NCBI RefSeq assembly: GCF_008831265.1
Contig: NZ_VTTH01000003.1
Coordinates: 248,001 to 312,000, forward strand
DNA length: 64,000 bases
From: Lacisediminimonas profundi
GTDB lineage: Bacteria > Pseudomonadota > Gammaproteobacteria > Burkholderiales > Burkholderiaceae_D
Reading direction: 5' to 3'
The notes under the pieces are model-generated. The model had not been told where the DNA came from and did no database searches. It was given only the letters and a program-made list of their open reading frames with translations. The position numbers were made by a program, and so were the translations under genes. Below are positions 35,601 to 43,749 of this stretch, in pieces; positions within the stretch are counted from its first letter, which is position 1, and every line of letters begins with the position of its first letter.

Positions 35601-36068
35601 TCATTTCACCGGAAGCGGCTGGCTGGCCGGCACCGGGACTGCAGTAACGCTGTTTTTCGGGCTGCCATCGATGATCCGGTCCGAATACACTAGGTAGACC
35701 AGCGTATTGCGCTTCCTGTCGGCCATGCGCACCACCCGCACATGCTTGAAAAGAAACGAGGACCGTTCCGAAAACACTTCTTCCTCGCGCGGAAAAGTCC
35801 CGTTGAAAACGATCGGCCCCACCTGGCGGCAAGCGACGGAAGCATCGGACGTATCCTCGGCAATCCCGAGTGTGCCCTTGATGCCACCGGTCTTGGCATG
35901 CGACAGGTAGCACGACACGCCATTCACCTTGGGATCGTCAAACACGTCGACGACGATCTTGTTGTTTGCACCCAAAAACCGGAAGGTGGTCGAGACGTCG
36001 CCGACGGTCTCTGCCTGCGCGCTCAATGCGGCGATAGCCAGGGTGGCGAACGTGATTATTTTTCTCAT
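35601..36068 (-). CDS. creA: CreA-family periplasmic protein
   Basis: A 155-residue exported protein (signal peptide 1-19, cleaved after AQA) that matches CreA: VGDVSTTFRFLGANNKIVVDVFDDPKV, GVSCYLSHAKTGG, SVACRQVGP and FKHVRVVRMADRKRNTLVYLVYSDRIIDGSPKNS. Two cysteines may form a disulfide. The function of CreA is not known even in E. coli. The gene is between a serine hydrolase gene and the patatin-like gene; no creBCD genes are nearby. Confidence 0.93.
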   Translation of the reverse strand: MRKIITFATLAIAALSAQAETVGDVSTTFRFLGANNKIVVDVFDDPKVNGVSCYLSHAKTGGIKGTLGIAEDTSDASVACRQVGPIVFNGTFPREEEVFSERSSFLFKHVRVVRMADRKRNTLVYLVYSDRIIDGSPKNSVTAVPVPASQPLPVK

Positions 36069-36184
36069 GGGAATTCCTCAGGCGTGTATCGGAGATTGCT
36101 GCTCAGTCTAGCGGTTTCACAGTTGACTGGCGGCTCACTGAAATGCTCGTCAATGAGCGCGAGCGATGAACATCAGCCGGCTTG

Positions 36185-37366
36185 TCAAACAAGGGAATGC
36201 TGCCGGGACCACTGGATGACAGTCGCCAGGCACTGCTGTAACTGATCGGGTTGGCCCAGGTAGTAGTGGGTGGCACCCTCGATCCGCACCAATTCCTTGT
36301 CAGCTGTGGCAAGTGCCTGGAACACCTGCCGGTTATGTGTCGCCGGAACAGCATCGTCTGCGCCGTTCTCGATCTGCAAGACCGGTGTCAGTCTTACCCG
36401 CGCCGCATTGGGCGCAGCCTTGATATTGGAGTGGTCGTAAGACCACTGCGACAGCCAGCTCCGCAAGGTCGTGAAACGTGCAAGTCCGACCGGGCCCGAG
36501 TTGACCACCCGCGGATCGCCCAGATAGCACCAGTTCGGGCGGCGGCCGTTAGGGTCAATCGACGGGTCCAGCCACCTGACATCGCACATCGTGCGGTGAA
36601 CAATAAAGCAGCGTTCCGATTCAGATCCGCCATTCTTCAAACGATCGAGCATCGCTATCGCCCAGTCGCTGATGCGCCGGTTCCGGGCGAGTTGCGCCTG
36701 GCGGAAGCGGGCAATGAAATTGGCGCTGTACGGCGGCTGGTTTGGACAGGCGGGATCGTAGATGTCGAGCTCCGGATCGCGGCGATCGGGATCGATCTCG
36801 TCCAGCACGGAGGGATCCATCCACTCAGTCAGCGTTTCCGGCCGGCTCAAGTGTGCCGCGACGAAGATCAGTCCATCTGCGGGTATCAGGCCAGCCTGCG
36901 TCAAGTCGTAGGGATCCCCGGCAGGCGTGTGGGTGATCGTGGGCGATTCGGCCTGCGCCTGGTAAAACAAGGACAGTGCGCCTCCCCCTGACCAGCCCAC
37001 CAGGATCACCTTTTCGTAGCCAAGATCTTCGCGTGCATGACGGATGTAAGCGCCAAGGTCGAAGGCCACCTTCTCCATGATGAGTGCGGAGTCGTTCTTC
37101 GCGTAGCGACTGGCGGCGCACAGCACATGCATGCCGGCTTCGGCCAGGGCGATGGGCATCGGCATCAGCTGCAGGGTAGAGGCCGGATGCATGAACACAT
37201 ACACCACGCTGGAGTCCACATTGCGCGGAACCAGGCGCTGTCCTTCGAGGAAGGTATAGCCCTGGCTGCCTGCGAACCCATAGGACTCCACCATTCCGGC
37301 AGGTTCCTGGAATTTGATGATCACTGGAACACGGTCGAAACCATGCGGCTGCACAGCTTGATTCAT
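36185..37366 (-). CDS. Alpha/beta-fold serine hydrolase
   Basis: A 393-residue cytoplasmic hydrolase. S126 in VILVGWSGGGALS is the nucleophile, GADDAVPATHN supplies the likely acid, and H in GATHYYLGQ near the C-terminus the base. A long insert between strands (about 180-300) forms a lid. The sequence resembles uncharacterised esterases found in aromatic or ester catabolic clusters. It lies 110 bp downstream of a Bug gene on the same strand and near a divergent FAH-family hydrolase, so it may release an acid that the other genes use. Confidence 0.82.
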   Translation of the reverse strand: MNQAVQPHGFDRVPVIIKFQEPAGMVESYGFAGSQGYTFLEGQRLVPRNVDSSVVYVFMHPASTLQLMPMPIALAEAGMHVLCAASRYAKNDSALIMEKVAFDLGAYIRHAREDLGYEKVILVGWSGGGALSLFYQAQAESPTITHTPAGDPYDLTQAGLIPADGLIFVAAHLSRPETLTEWMDPSVLDEIDPDRRDPELDIYDPACPNQPPYSANFIARFRQAQLARNRRISDWAIAMLDRLKNGGSESERCFIVHRTMCDVRWLDPSIDPNGRRPNWCYLGDPRVVNSGPVGLARFTTLRSWLSQWSYDHSNIKAAPNAARVRLTPVLQIENGADDAVPATHNRQVFQALATADKELVRIEGATHYYLGQPDQLQQCLATVIQWSRQHSLV

Positions 37367-37476
37367 GCGACGAGCTTCCTGGTGTTATGCGTTGATGTGC
37401 TTGCTCACTGGTGACCGATAGGGGCCGCTGCCGGCTGCTTCGCGCCCGGCAGCGGCCCATCACAGCCTGGCAGGCG

Positions 37477-38448
37477 TTATTGAGCCTTGATGTTGTTGTC
37501 CTTGATGACCTTGCCCCAGCGGACAGATTCATTCTTGATGAAAGACGCGAACTCCGCCGGGCTGGCGCTTGGCTGTGCAGTCGCGCCGATTTTCGTCAGA
37601 TGTTCGATCACCTCGGGGCTTCTCAAGCCTTTGGTCAGGGCCGCATGCAGTTTCTGGATGATCGCATCCGGGACGCCGGCAGGAGCGCCAATGCCGAACC
37701 ATGGTTGCACCACAAGCTCGGGATAACCAGCCTCGATCACAGTGGGGACATCCGGCAATTGAGGTGAACGCTTTGGCGTGAACACGACCAGTGCCTTGAC
37801 TCTGCCGGCCTTGAGCTGAGGCAGGGCGACAGTCAGCGAGCTCTGGAAGTCCAGTTGCGTGGTGCCGCCAATCAAATCCTGGACTTGCTGTGTCGCGCCT
37901 TTGTACGGTACATGAAGCAGCGATATGCCTGCCTGGGTCTTCAGAAGTTCAGCGGCCAGGTGTGGAATGGTGGCCACGCCGGGCGTCCCGAAGGCGTATT
38001 TGCGCGGGTTCTCTTTCGCGCTCTTAACCAGATCCGCAAGACTGTTGAAAGGCGTGTCCTTGTTCGCCAGCAGAACCGGCGTCATCGCCGCAAAATTGGT
38101 AATGGGTGCAAGATCCTTGGCGGGGTCGAATGGAATCTCGCCCAGGTGCGGAGCAATGCTGACTGTGATCAGTTCCATGCCGATGGTGTAGCCGTCAGGT
38201 GCGGACTTGGCGAGCACGTCATGTCCGGTAACACCGTTGCCGCCAGGACGATTGTCAACAACGACCGGCTGTTTGAATTCGTCACGCAAGATATTGGCAG
38301 CTTGCCGGGCAATGTAATCGACAGGGCCGCCAGGCGGAAAGGGGACGATTAATTTGATTGGCTTGCTTGGCCAGGTTTGGGCCTGGGCTTGAGCCACAAT
38401 TGGCAAGGCGGTAGTGCAAAACAGTAAAGCCGCAAGAATTTTTTTCAT
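37477..38448 (-). CDS. Bug/TctC-family periplasmic binding protein
   Basis: A 323-residue orphan binding protein with signal peptide (cleaved near AQAQ) and the loops VPFPPGGPVD and SAPDGYTIG, then PYKGATQQVQDLIGG. CTCAGGAGG precedes the start. Divergent from the FAH-family gene (149 bp) and co-directional with the serine hydrolase; the three probably serve one imported compound. No regulator gene is next to them. Confidence 0.93.
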   Translation of the reverse strand: MKKILAALLFCTTALPIVAQAQAQTWPSKPIKLIVPFPPGGPVDYIARQAANILRDEFKQPVVVDNRPGGNGVTGHDVLAKSAPDGYTIGMELITVSIAPHLGEIPFDPAKDLAPITNFAAMTPVLLANKDTPFNSLADLVKSAKENPRKYAFGTPGVATIPHLAAELLKTQAGISLLHVPYKGATQQVQDLIGGTTQLDFQSSLTVALPQLKAGRVKALVVFTPKRSPQLPDVPTVIEAGYPELVVQPWFGIGAPAGVPDAIIQKLHAALTKGLRSPEVIEHLTKIGATAQPSASPAEFASFIKNESVRWGKVIKDNNIKAQ

Positions 38449-38597
38449 TTATGTATAGCCTCCTGAGGTTTGAAATTGTTGGCACGAATAGCAGGCTGCA
38501 TCGTCCTGAACTAGCCGACTTGATCATAAAACGTTTCGCTATTAATTTGCTGCGTGCTTTGCGAAAATATGCAGATCCATCATCCGGGAGTAATGAA

Positions 38598-39467
38598 TTG
38601 AAATTGTGCCGATTTAATGATGATCGCCTGGGTCTGGTCGATGGCAATACCGTGCGTGACGTGACTGCAGCGCTCGATGTATTGCCCGCATGCAGATATC
38701 CATTTCCCCGGCACGACCTGATGATTGCCAACCTGGACCAGGTATGCAAAAGGGCTGCCGAACTTGCCCTCACGGCGCCGGCCTTTGCGCTGGATGGCGT
38801 CACATTGCTCAGCCCCGTTGCCAACCCCGGCAAGGTCCTTGCCGCGCCGGTGAACTATCAGAAGCATCTTGACGAAGCGCGTTCGCAAGTTGAAATCCAC
38901 AACAACATGGCCAGCCATATTGCGGAAATCCAGCGCGTCGGCCTGTTTCTCAAAGCGACCAGTTCAATCGTCGGTCCAGGCGCAGGGGTCCGGATTGCCC
39001 ACCCTGATCGCCGCAATGACCACGAAGCCGAACTGGTGGCCATCATCGGAAAAACCGTGCGCAATGCGACCCATGCCGATGCCTTGCAGTATGTAGCGGC
39101 GTATTGCATCGGCCTCGACATGACCACGCGCGGTCCGGAGGAACGCAGCCTGCGCAAGTCCATCGATAGTTACACTGTGCTCGGCCCATGGCTGGTGACG
39201 GCTGACGAAATCCGCGACCCTTATGCGCTCGGTTTCACGCTTTCGGTCAATGGCGAAGTGCGCCAGAGCGCCAATACGCGCGACCTGATCCTTGATATTG
39301 CCGATCTGATCGTATTCGCATCTTCTTTCTACACGCTGGAGCCGGGTGACATTCTGTTTACCGGCACGCCGGAGGGCGTGGGGCCGGTAGTGCCGGGGGA
39401 TACCATCTTTACGGAATTTGATGGTATCGGGTCGATGAGTGTCGGGGTTCGGCTGGCGAATGCCTGA
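38598..39467 (+). CDS. Fumarylacetoacetate hydrolase-family protein
   Basis: A 289-residue FAH-fold enzyme. Such enzymes hydrolyse C-C bonds in beta-diketo acids or isomerise/decarboxylate muconate-type products. Segments: VANPGKVLAAPVNYQKH, HEAELVAIIGK with metal-ligand glutamates, YCIGLDMTTR, and the C-terminal GDILFTGTPEGVGPV. The start is most likely TTG 38598 (MKLCRFNDDRLG), eight bases after GGGAG; the long open frame upstream lacks family similarity and no ATG fits. Divergent from the Bug gene. Confidence 0.9.
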   Translation: MKLCRFNDDRLGLVDGNTVRDVTAALDVLPACRYPFPRHDLMIANLDQVCKRAAELALTAPAFALDGVTLLSPVANPGKVLAAPVNYQKHLDEARSQVEIHNNMASHIAEIQRVGLFLKATSSIVGPGAGVRIAHPDRRNDHEAELVAIIGKTVRNATHADALQYVAAYCIGLDMTTRGPEERSLRKSIDSYTVLGPWLVTADEIRDPYALGFTLSVNGEVRQSANTRDLILDIADLIVFASSFYTLEPGDILFTGTPEGVGPVVPGDTIFTEFDGIGSMSVGVRLANA

Positions 39468-39485
39468 CCGGGTATTGAAATAACA

Positions 39486-39525
39486 GCTCAGGTCTTGACT
39501 TGTACTTTGCCAAGCGCTTGGGCAG
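39486..39525. repeat. Dispersed palindromic repeat, copy B (half element)
   Basis: GCTCAGGTCTTGACTTGTAC followed by TTTGCCAAGCGCTTGGGCAG aligns with the left half and core of copies A and C, with several changes. It begins 18 bp after the FAH-family stop. The right arm is not recognisable. Confidence 0.5.
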
Positions 39526-39639
39526 GAAAAATCATCGCTTGGCCCCTCTCCGTGACCCGACCCGCATCGGGTTGCAGATCGCCAGTCCGCAACCCTTTAC
39601 TTCGGTCCTCCGCTCGAGCTCGAGCTTGGCGCGCCGGTT

Positions 39640-40782
39640 CTATTTGCCCGTTTGAACAAACTGGATGCATTGGCCCTGGTTCCTGAAGCCAAACTTGATC
39701 CAGCCTTGGTTCATGCAATCTTGCTTGGTTTTAGGTGTCGGTGGCAGGGGCAGGGGAGTAATGGCGATGCCAAGCGGCGCAGCGCCTACAGGAACGGTGG
39801 CCACTATCGCGTTGCTGGCAGTGTCAATGACCGAGACGGTGTTGCTGGCATTGTTCCCGACATAGGCCTTTGTGCCGTCAGGCGTAACAGCGATTTCCAC
39901 TGACATGTTGCCCAGTCCGGTGATCGTGTTTATTACGCTGTTGCTCGCCGTATCAACCACCGATACCGTATTGTCGCCGCTATTTGCCACATACGCGCGA
40001 CTGCCGTCAGGACTCAGGGCGACACCGTTCACGCCATTGCCCACGCCGAGCGAAGCAATGACGGTGTTGGTCGCCGTGTCGATTGTTGAAAGAAGGCCCT
40101 GAGCGCCGCCATCGCACGATCCGGTGCAGGTGGTTACATAGGCGCGTGCGCTATCGGGACTGATGACGACATGGCCGGGGCAAAGCCCCGGCACCGTAAT
40201 GACAGCGGTGACGATGTTGGTGCTGGTGTCGATCACGGCCACTGTGTTGTTCAGGTTGTAGTTCAGTTGGTGGCAATTCGGTACATAGACGCGTGTGCCG
40301 TCCGGCGTTGCGGCGGGCCAGTTTGGAAATGAACCGTTGACCGGATCAAGGTTGGTAACCGTGGCCACAACCATGTTCGTGCCGGTATCGACCACCGACA
40401 CACTGTTGCCACGGTAGTTGGTGACGTAGGCGCGTGTGCCGTTCGGTGTAATGGCAATCCCAAGCGGATTCCCACCCAGGCCAGTCACCGTCGCCACGAT
40501 GCTGTTGGTACTTGCGTCGATGACGGACATGCTGGAGCTGAGATAATTCGTCGCATACACATATTTGCCATCGGGCCTGACAGCTACGCCGAAGGGTGCA
40601 CTGACGCCAATCGTGGTGGTGACGGTATTGGTGCTGGTGTCGATCACTGAAACACTATTTCCGTCATTGTTTGCAACGTAGGCAAACGGCGCTGCCCAGG
40701 CTGCGGATCCGACAAAGGAAAGGACACAAAGCAGGGCGGCCAGAAAATTCGCCAATGTTCCCGTCATTCGACTTCTGTTCAT
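39640..40782 (-). CDS. Exported YncE-like seven-bladed beta-propeller protein
   Basis: A 380-residue exported protein (signal peptide about 1-31, ending AWAA) made of seven repeats of the YVTN type, each with a segment like AYVANNxxNSVSVIDTxTNTV. After the propeller comes a threonine/proline linker and a small module with two cysteines, CMNQGWIKFGFRNQGQC, seen at the C-terminus of other surface proteins. GAGGAG precedes ATG 40782; a longer frame exists but lacks support. Propellers of this type bind DNA, metals or partner proteins outside the cytoplasm; the role here is unknown. Confidence 0.9.
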   Translation of the reverse strand: MNRSRMTGTLANFLAALLCVLSFVGSAAWAAPFAYVANNDGNSVSVIDTSTNTVTTTIGVSAPFGVAVRPDGKYVYATNYLSSSMSVIDASTNSIVATVTGLGGNPLGIAITPNGTRAYVTNYRGNSVSVVDTGTNMVVATVTNLDPVNGSFPNWPAATPDGTRVYVPNCHQLNYNLNNTVAVIDTSTNIVTAVITVPGLCPGHVVISPDSARAYVTTCTGSCDGGAQGLLSTIDTATNTVIASLGVGNGVNGVALSPDGSRAYVANSGDNTVSVVDTASNSVINTITGLGNMSVEIAVTPDGTKAYVGNNASNTVSVIDTASNAIVATVPVGAAPLGIAITPLPLPPTPKTKQDCMNQGWIKFGFRNQGQCIQFVQTGK

Positions 40783-41090
40783 GTTGAACTCCTCATGGTG
40801 CAGGCATTGCCCGCGTAAGATGGATTTGCTCGTCTTGTGTAGCCATCGGCAAGGGATACTCAGATGGGTGACGCTTGAGGTTCTGCCAAGTGCATCGCGA
40901 TGGAGTCTACGCACCGCTCCCGCCCAAGCGCTTGACGTGAATCAGGATGGGCGTGGTCGAATATTCTGCGTGACGGATCTGTTCGATCGCCGTTCGAACA
41001 GCGATCGAACAGTGCAAATCCGGACATGTTCGTGGACAGAAAAGTCGCGCATTTGAGGCGCAATTATTGATTTTGTTATTGAGACTTGAA
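40783..41090. other. 308-bp divergent gap with a long perfect palindrome
   Basis: The gap separates the propeller gene from the CDGSH gene. The notable element is a 34-bp palindrome at 40979-41012, listed separately. I see no reading frame with family-like sequence. Confidence 0.4.
40979..41012. promoter_or_regulatory. Perfect 12-bp inverted repeat
   Basis: Arms CTGTTCGATCGC and GCGATCGAACAG are perfectly complementary around a 10-bp spacer CGTTCGAACA that itself contains TTCGAA. There is no T-run, so a terminator is unlikely. Its place 79 bp before the CDGSH gene suggests an operator. Confidence 0.55.
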
Positions 41091-41252
41091 ATGCGAGTTA
41101 AAGAGAATTCAGAAGATATCGGTCGCTGCGGCTGTGGTCGTCGCGATTACTGCGATGGTAGCCACGGGCTGACAGAAGCACAGTGGCAGCAGGTCGTGGC
41201 CAAGGAGCGGGAAGCCGCTCAGGAAGTTGCAAAAAGTACCGGCCAGGAATGA
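41091..41252 (+). CDS. CDGSH iron-sulfur domain protein
   Basis: A 53-residue protein with C-G-C-G-R-R-D-Y-C-D-G-S-H, the three cysteines and one histidine that hold a redox-active 2Fe-2S cluster in CDGSH proteins. The spacing between second and third cysteine is slightly shorter than in mitoNEET, as in many small bacterial members. The rest is an acidic helix. No membrane anchor. ATG 41091 fits the family; a weak ribosome site is seen. Function is unknown, probably electron or cluster transfer. Confidence 0.85.
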   Translation: MRVKENSEDIGRCGCGRRDYCDGSHGLTEAQWQQVVAKEREAAQEVAKSTGQE

Positions 41253-41403
41253 GGTGAGAGCGCTTTGTGTGAGCCATCTGTCAGGTCAGGCCGCCGCAAC
41301 CTGGACCAGGCAGTGCCGAGCGGCGTCCTGTATCGAACCAAGGCCGTGGTGACCTCAAGCCATGCACGATCATGGCGCATGAACAAGTGCCGGCGCTGTC
41401 GAT

Positions 41404-42216
41404 CTACTGACCGCCCCGGGCCTCCGCAAGCGCAATGGTCAGGTGCTGGACCTTCTTTTTCAGTTGGTCCCGTTCTTCCGTGAGCTCGGTAACAAGCAGC
41501 GTCAACCGGTGGACTGCGAGCTGCTCGGGCGTGGCATCGTCTGGCGGTGGAACCGGCTCAGGCTTGGGCGGCAGCTTGGCCTCGCGCACCTGCCGTGCCA
41601 CTTGGCGCAGCTCCTTTCTTCCCCCGGCAACAGCCTCCTTCTGCTTTTCGCCGGGCAGGGAAGAGATGGCAGCAGCGGCATTGATGGAAACGACGCCAGC
41701 CTTTACTGCATCGACCAGCTCGGGCGCAGCTGACTTCCGGATTTTTTCGATTTGGCCCAGCGTCGCACTGCTCACGCGGGCTGCGCGAGCAATGACCTCG
41801 CGGCTGGCGAATGATGGTTCTTGCGCCGGCTGCCCGGCGGCCTCCGCTGCGCCGGGTACTGCAGAGGATTGTCGGGCCTGTGCCTGCCCGGCGCGTGCGG
41901 CCAGGATTTCTTTCTTGCGCAGTGCGAGCACCCCACGCTGAAAATCCGACACGCTGCGTCGGCCAAGGTGATTGTCGATCATCCACAAGTGCACATCGGC
42001 GACGGACTCGAACGTTTCGTTTTGCACGGTATTGAATGGAATCCCGTGCTTCTGGCAGATGCCGTAGCGGTTGTGTCCATCCACCAGAAGATCGCCCCAT
42101 AGCACCAGCGCATCGCGGCAGCCTTCAGCGAGCAGGCTGCGTTCAAGAGCAGCGTACTCGTCGTTGGTCAATGGATCGATATAGGCGCGCAGGTCCTCGT
42201 TGATGATGATGGTCAT
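41404..42216 (-). CDS. ParB-like N-terminal-domain protein
   Basis: A 270-residue protein with a ParB/Srx-type domain (about 1-90): INEDLRAYIDPLTNDEYAALERSLLAEG and the conserved DGHNRY (46-51). A helix-rich middle (about 130-200) with FASREVIARAARVSSATLGQIEKI may be a helix-turn-helix. The C-terminus is a proline stretch followed by a coiled coil (235-265). Chromosomal ParA is absent, so it is not a classical partition gene; such proteins occur on mobile elements and as regulators. Two 16-bp direct repeats lie upstream of it. Confidence 0.8.
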   Translation of the reverse strand: MTIIINEDLRAYIDPLTNDEYAALERSLLAEGCRDALVLWGDLLVDGHNRYGICQKHGIPFNTVQNETFESVADVHLWMIDNHLGRRSVSDFQRGVLALRKKEILAARAGQAQARQSSAVPGAAEAAGQPAQEPSFASREVIARAARVSSATLGQIEKIRKSAAPELVDAVKAGVVSINAAAAISSLPGEKQKEAVAGGRKELRQVARQVREAKLPPKPEPVPPPDDATPEQLAVHRLTLLVTELTEERDQLKKKVQHLTIALAEARGGQ

Positions 42217-42297
42217 GGATCAGGGAAAGTAAGACAGCAAGGTGCCAGTTTACACACTGGCGCGGGGTCACGCTGCATGATCATCCTGACGTGGACT

Positions 42298-42332
42298 GGA
42301 TCGTTGCAGATTTGTAGGATCGTTGCAGATTT
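42298..42332. repeat. 16-bp direct repeat upstream of the ParB-like gene
   Basis: GGATCGTTGCAGATTT occurs exactly at 42298-42313 and 42317-42332, a 19-bp period. It is 82-116 bp upstream of the ParB-like start codon, where an autoregulatory or binding site would lie. Confidence 0.65.
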
Positions 42333-42418
42333 TCAGATTTTTTAGATATGTGGTCAGTCCCGACCAATCCCGAACCAGTCTGTCTTGAGCCGCATCCGAT
42401 GTCGAGCCGGGCCCCGGA

Positions 42419-42637
42419 TCAAGAAAATATGGAGATATACAACTTTTCCACTTGCTCCCTGGCCCAGGGCGTTTTTCGCAGGAACTTCAAGCTGGATTTC
42501 ACTGAAGGATCATTCTTGAAGCAGTTGATATTGATCTTTTGAGCGAGCCCATCCCAGCCATGATGCTCCACCAGCTTCACGACAATCTGCTCCAGGCTAA
42601 GGCCGTGCAAGGGATTATTTGCTTGTTCGCCATTCAT
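42419..42637 (-). CDS. VF530-family small DNA-binding-like protein
   Basis: A 72-residue protein that matches the VF530 (DUF2132) family: [29 protein letters not shown], then [30 protein letters not shown]. The family folds as a small helical bundle thought to bind DNA. ATG 42637 gives the normal length; AAGGATG upstream is a weak ribosome site. It is followed on the same strand by the ParB-like gene after 202 bp. Confidence 0.88.
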   Translation of the reverse strand: MNGEQANNPLHGLSLEQIVVKLVEHHGWDGLAQKININCFKNDPSVKSSLKFLRKTPWAREQVEKLYISIFS

Positions 42638-42666
42638 GGCTGAATCACATCCTTTTTCATGGAAAT

Positions 42667-42733
42667 ATGGGGTCCGGTTTTGACGTGCACTATACCGAAC
42701 GTTTGTGCTGTAAGAATCAAGACCTGACCCCAT
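42667..42733. repeat. Dispersed palindromic repeat, copy C (most complete)
   Basis: A 67-bp element with terminal arms ATGGGGTCCGGTTTTGA and TCAAGACCTGACCCCAT (15 of 17 pairs) around a core ACCGAACGTTTGTGC. The stop codon of the LysR gene at 42717 is inside the right arm. Confidence 0.7.
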
Positions 42734-43634
42734 CCCCGCGCTGCCGCTTCGACACCATCACCGCATGCTCCACAAACGCCTGCACCAGCAGGCCGTTATC
42801 CTCCGACGCCGTAACCGCCGCAATGCCGATCCGGAATCCCCGCGGCGTATCCGTCAGGCTCAGGAACTTCACCCCACGGGTCTGGTAGCGCCGCGCCACG
42901 CCGGCCACCAGCGCCACGCCGACTCCGCTTTCGACCAGGCTCAGGATCGTCGGCACCTGTATCGCTTCTTGCACCACCCGCGGTGAAAACCCCGACTGGT
43001 GGCAGCGCATCATTGCCACTGCATGCAGGTTGGCGACCCGGGCGGGTTCGTACATGATGAATCCTTCCTCTGCCGCTGCCGACAGCGCGATGCTGCTCTT
43101 CTCCGCCAGCTTGCTGTCCGCGGGCACCGCCAGCACGAACTCGTCATCGTCGAGTGGGGCAAGCCGGAAGCGGTGGTTTTCCAGCAGCGGGTAGCGCACC
43201 AGCCCGACGTCCAGTTGGCGGGACAGCACGCCATCAAGGGCGTCGCGGGTGGTGGCTTCGATCAGTTCGAGGTCGATCTTCGGGTAGCGCTGGCGAAACG
43301 ACGGAATCAGGGTGGGCAGCAATTCGTAGGTCGCGGTGGCAATGAAGCCGACCCGCAGCACGCCGCCTTCGCCGTGCAGCGAGGCCGATACCATTTGGCG
43401 GCACTGGTCGGCATGGAACAGTGCCTGCCGGGCATTCTGCAGCATGGCTTCGCCGGCCGCCGTCAGCGCCACCCCCTTCGATGTGCGCGAAAACAGCGCT
43501 CCCCCCATTTCCTCTTCCAGCTTGCGGATCGATACCGACAGCGGCGGCTGCGCCATGTGCAGTTGCTCGGCCGCACGGTGATAGTTTCCGGTTTCGGCAA
43601 GGGTGATGAATTGCTGTAGTTGGCGAAGATTCAT
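42717..43634 (-). CDS. LysR-family transcriptional regulator
   Basis: A 305-residue LysR protein of the CatM/BenM-like type: helix-turn-helix at 1-60 ([28 protein letters not shown]) and an effector domain at about 90-295. It is divergent from a CoA-transferase-led catabolic unit. An ATAC-N7-GTAT palindrome, the core recognised by CatM/BenM proteins, lies 20 bp before its start. The last residues GVRS and the stop come from a dispersed repeat, so the natural C-terminus may have been changed by its insertion. Confidence 0.94.
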   Translation of the reverse strand: MNLRQLQQFITLAETGNYHRAAEQLHMAQPPLSVSIRKLEEEMGGALFSRTSKGVALTAAGEAMLQNARQALFHADQCRQMVSASLHGEGGVLRVGFIATATYELLPTLIPSFRQRYPKIDLELIEATTRDALDGVLSRQLDVGLVRYPLLENHRFRLAPLDDDEFVLAVPADSKLAEKSSIALSAAAEEGFIMYEPARVANLHAVAMMRCHQSGFSPRVVQEAIQVPTILSLVESGVGVALVAGVARRYQTRGVKFLSLTDTPRGFRIGIAAVTASEDNGLLVQAFVEHAVMVSKRQRGDGVRS

Positions 43635-43653
43635 GTGCTTGGAAGGTTTTTGC

Positions 43654-43674
43654 CCGATACCGAAAGAGTATCGG
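43654..43674. promoter_or_regulatory. LysR operator CCGATAC-N7-GTATCGG
   Basis: Perfect palindrome with seven-base arms and seven-base spacer CGAAAGA. It contains ATAC-N7-GTAT, the known core of CatM/BenM-type sites, and lies between the LysR gene and its divergent operon. Confidence 0.8.
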
Positions 43675-43749
43675 AAAGCGATTTTTTAATATTAGACTGG
43701 TTTGGCGCCCGGCACTACACTCGTCTGCGAAATAGAATTGGAGAGAGGT

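Noticed and set aside
40979-41012. Rho-independent terminator
   Set aside because: No T-run follows the stem on either strand, and both flanking genes point away from it.
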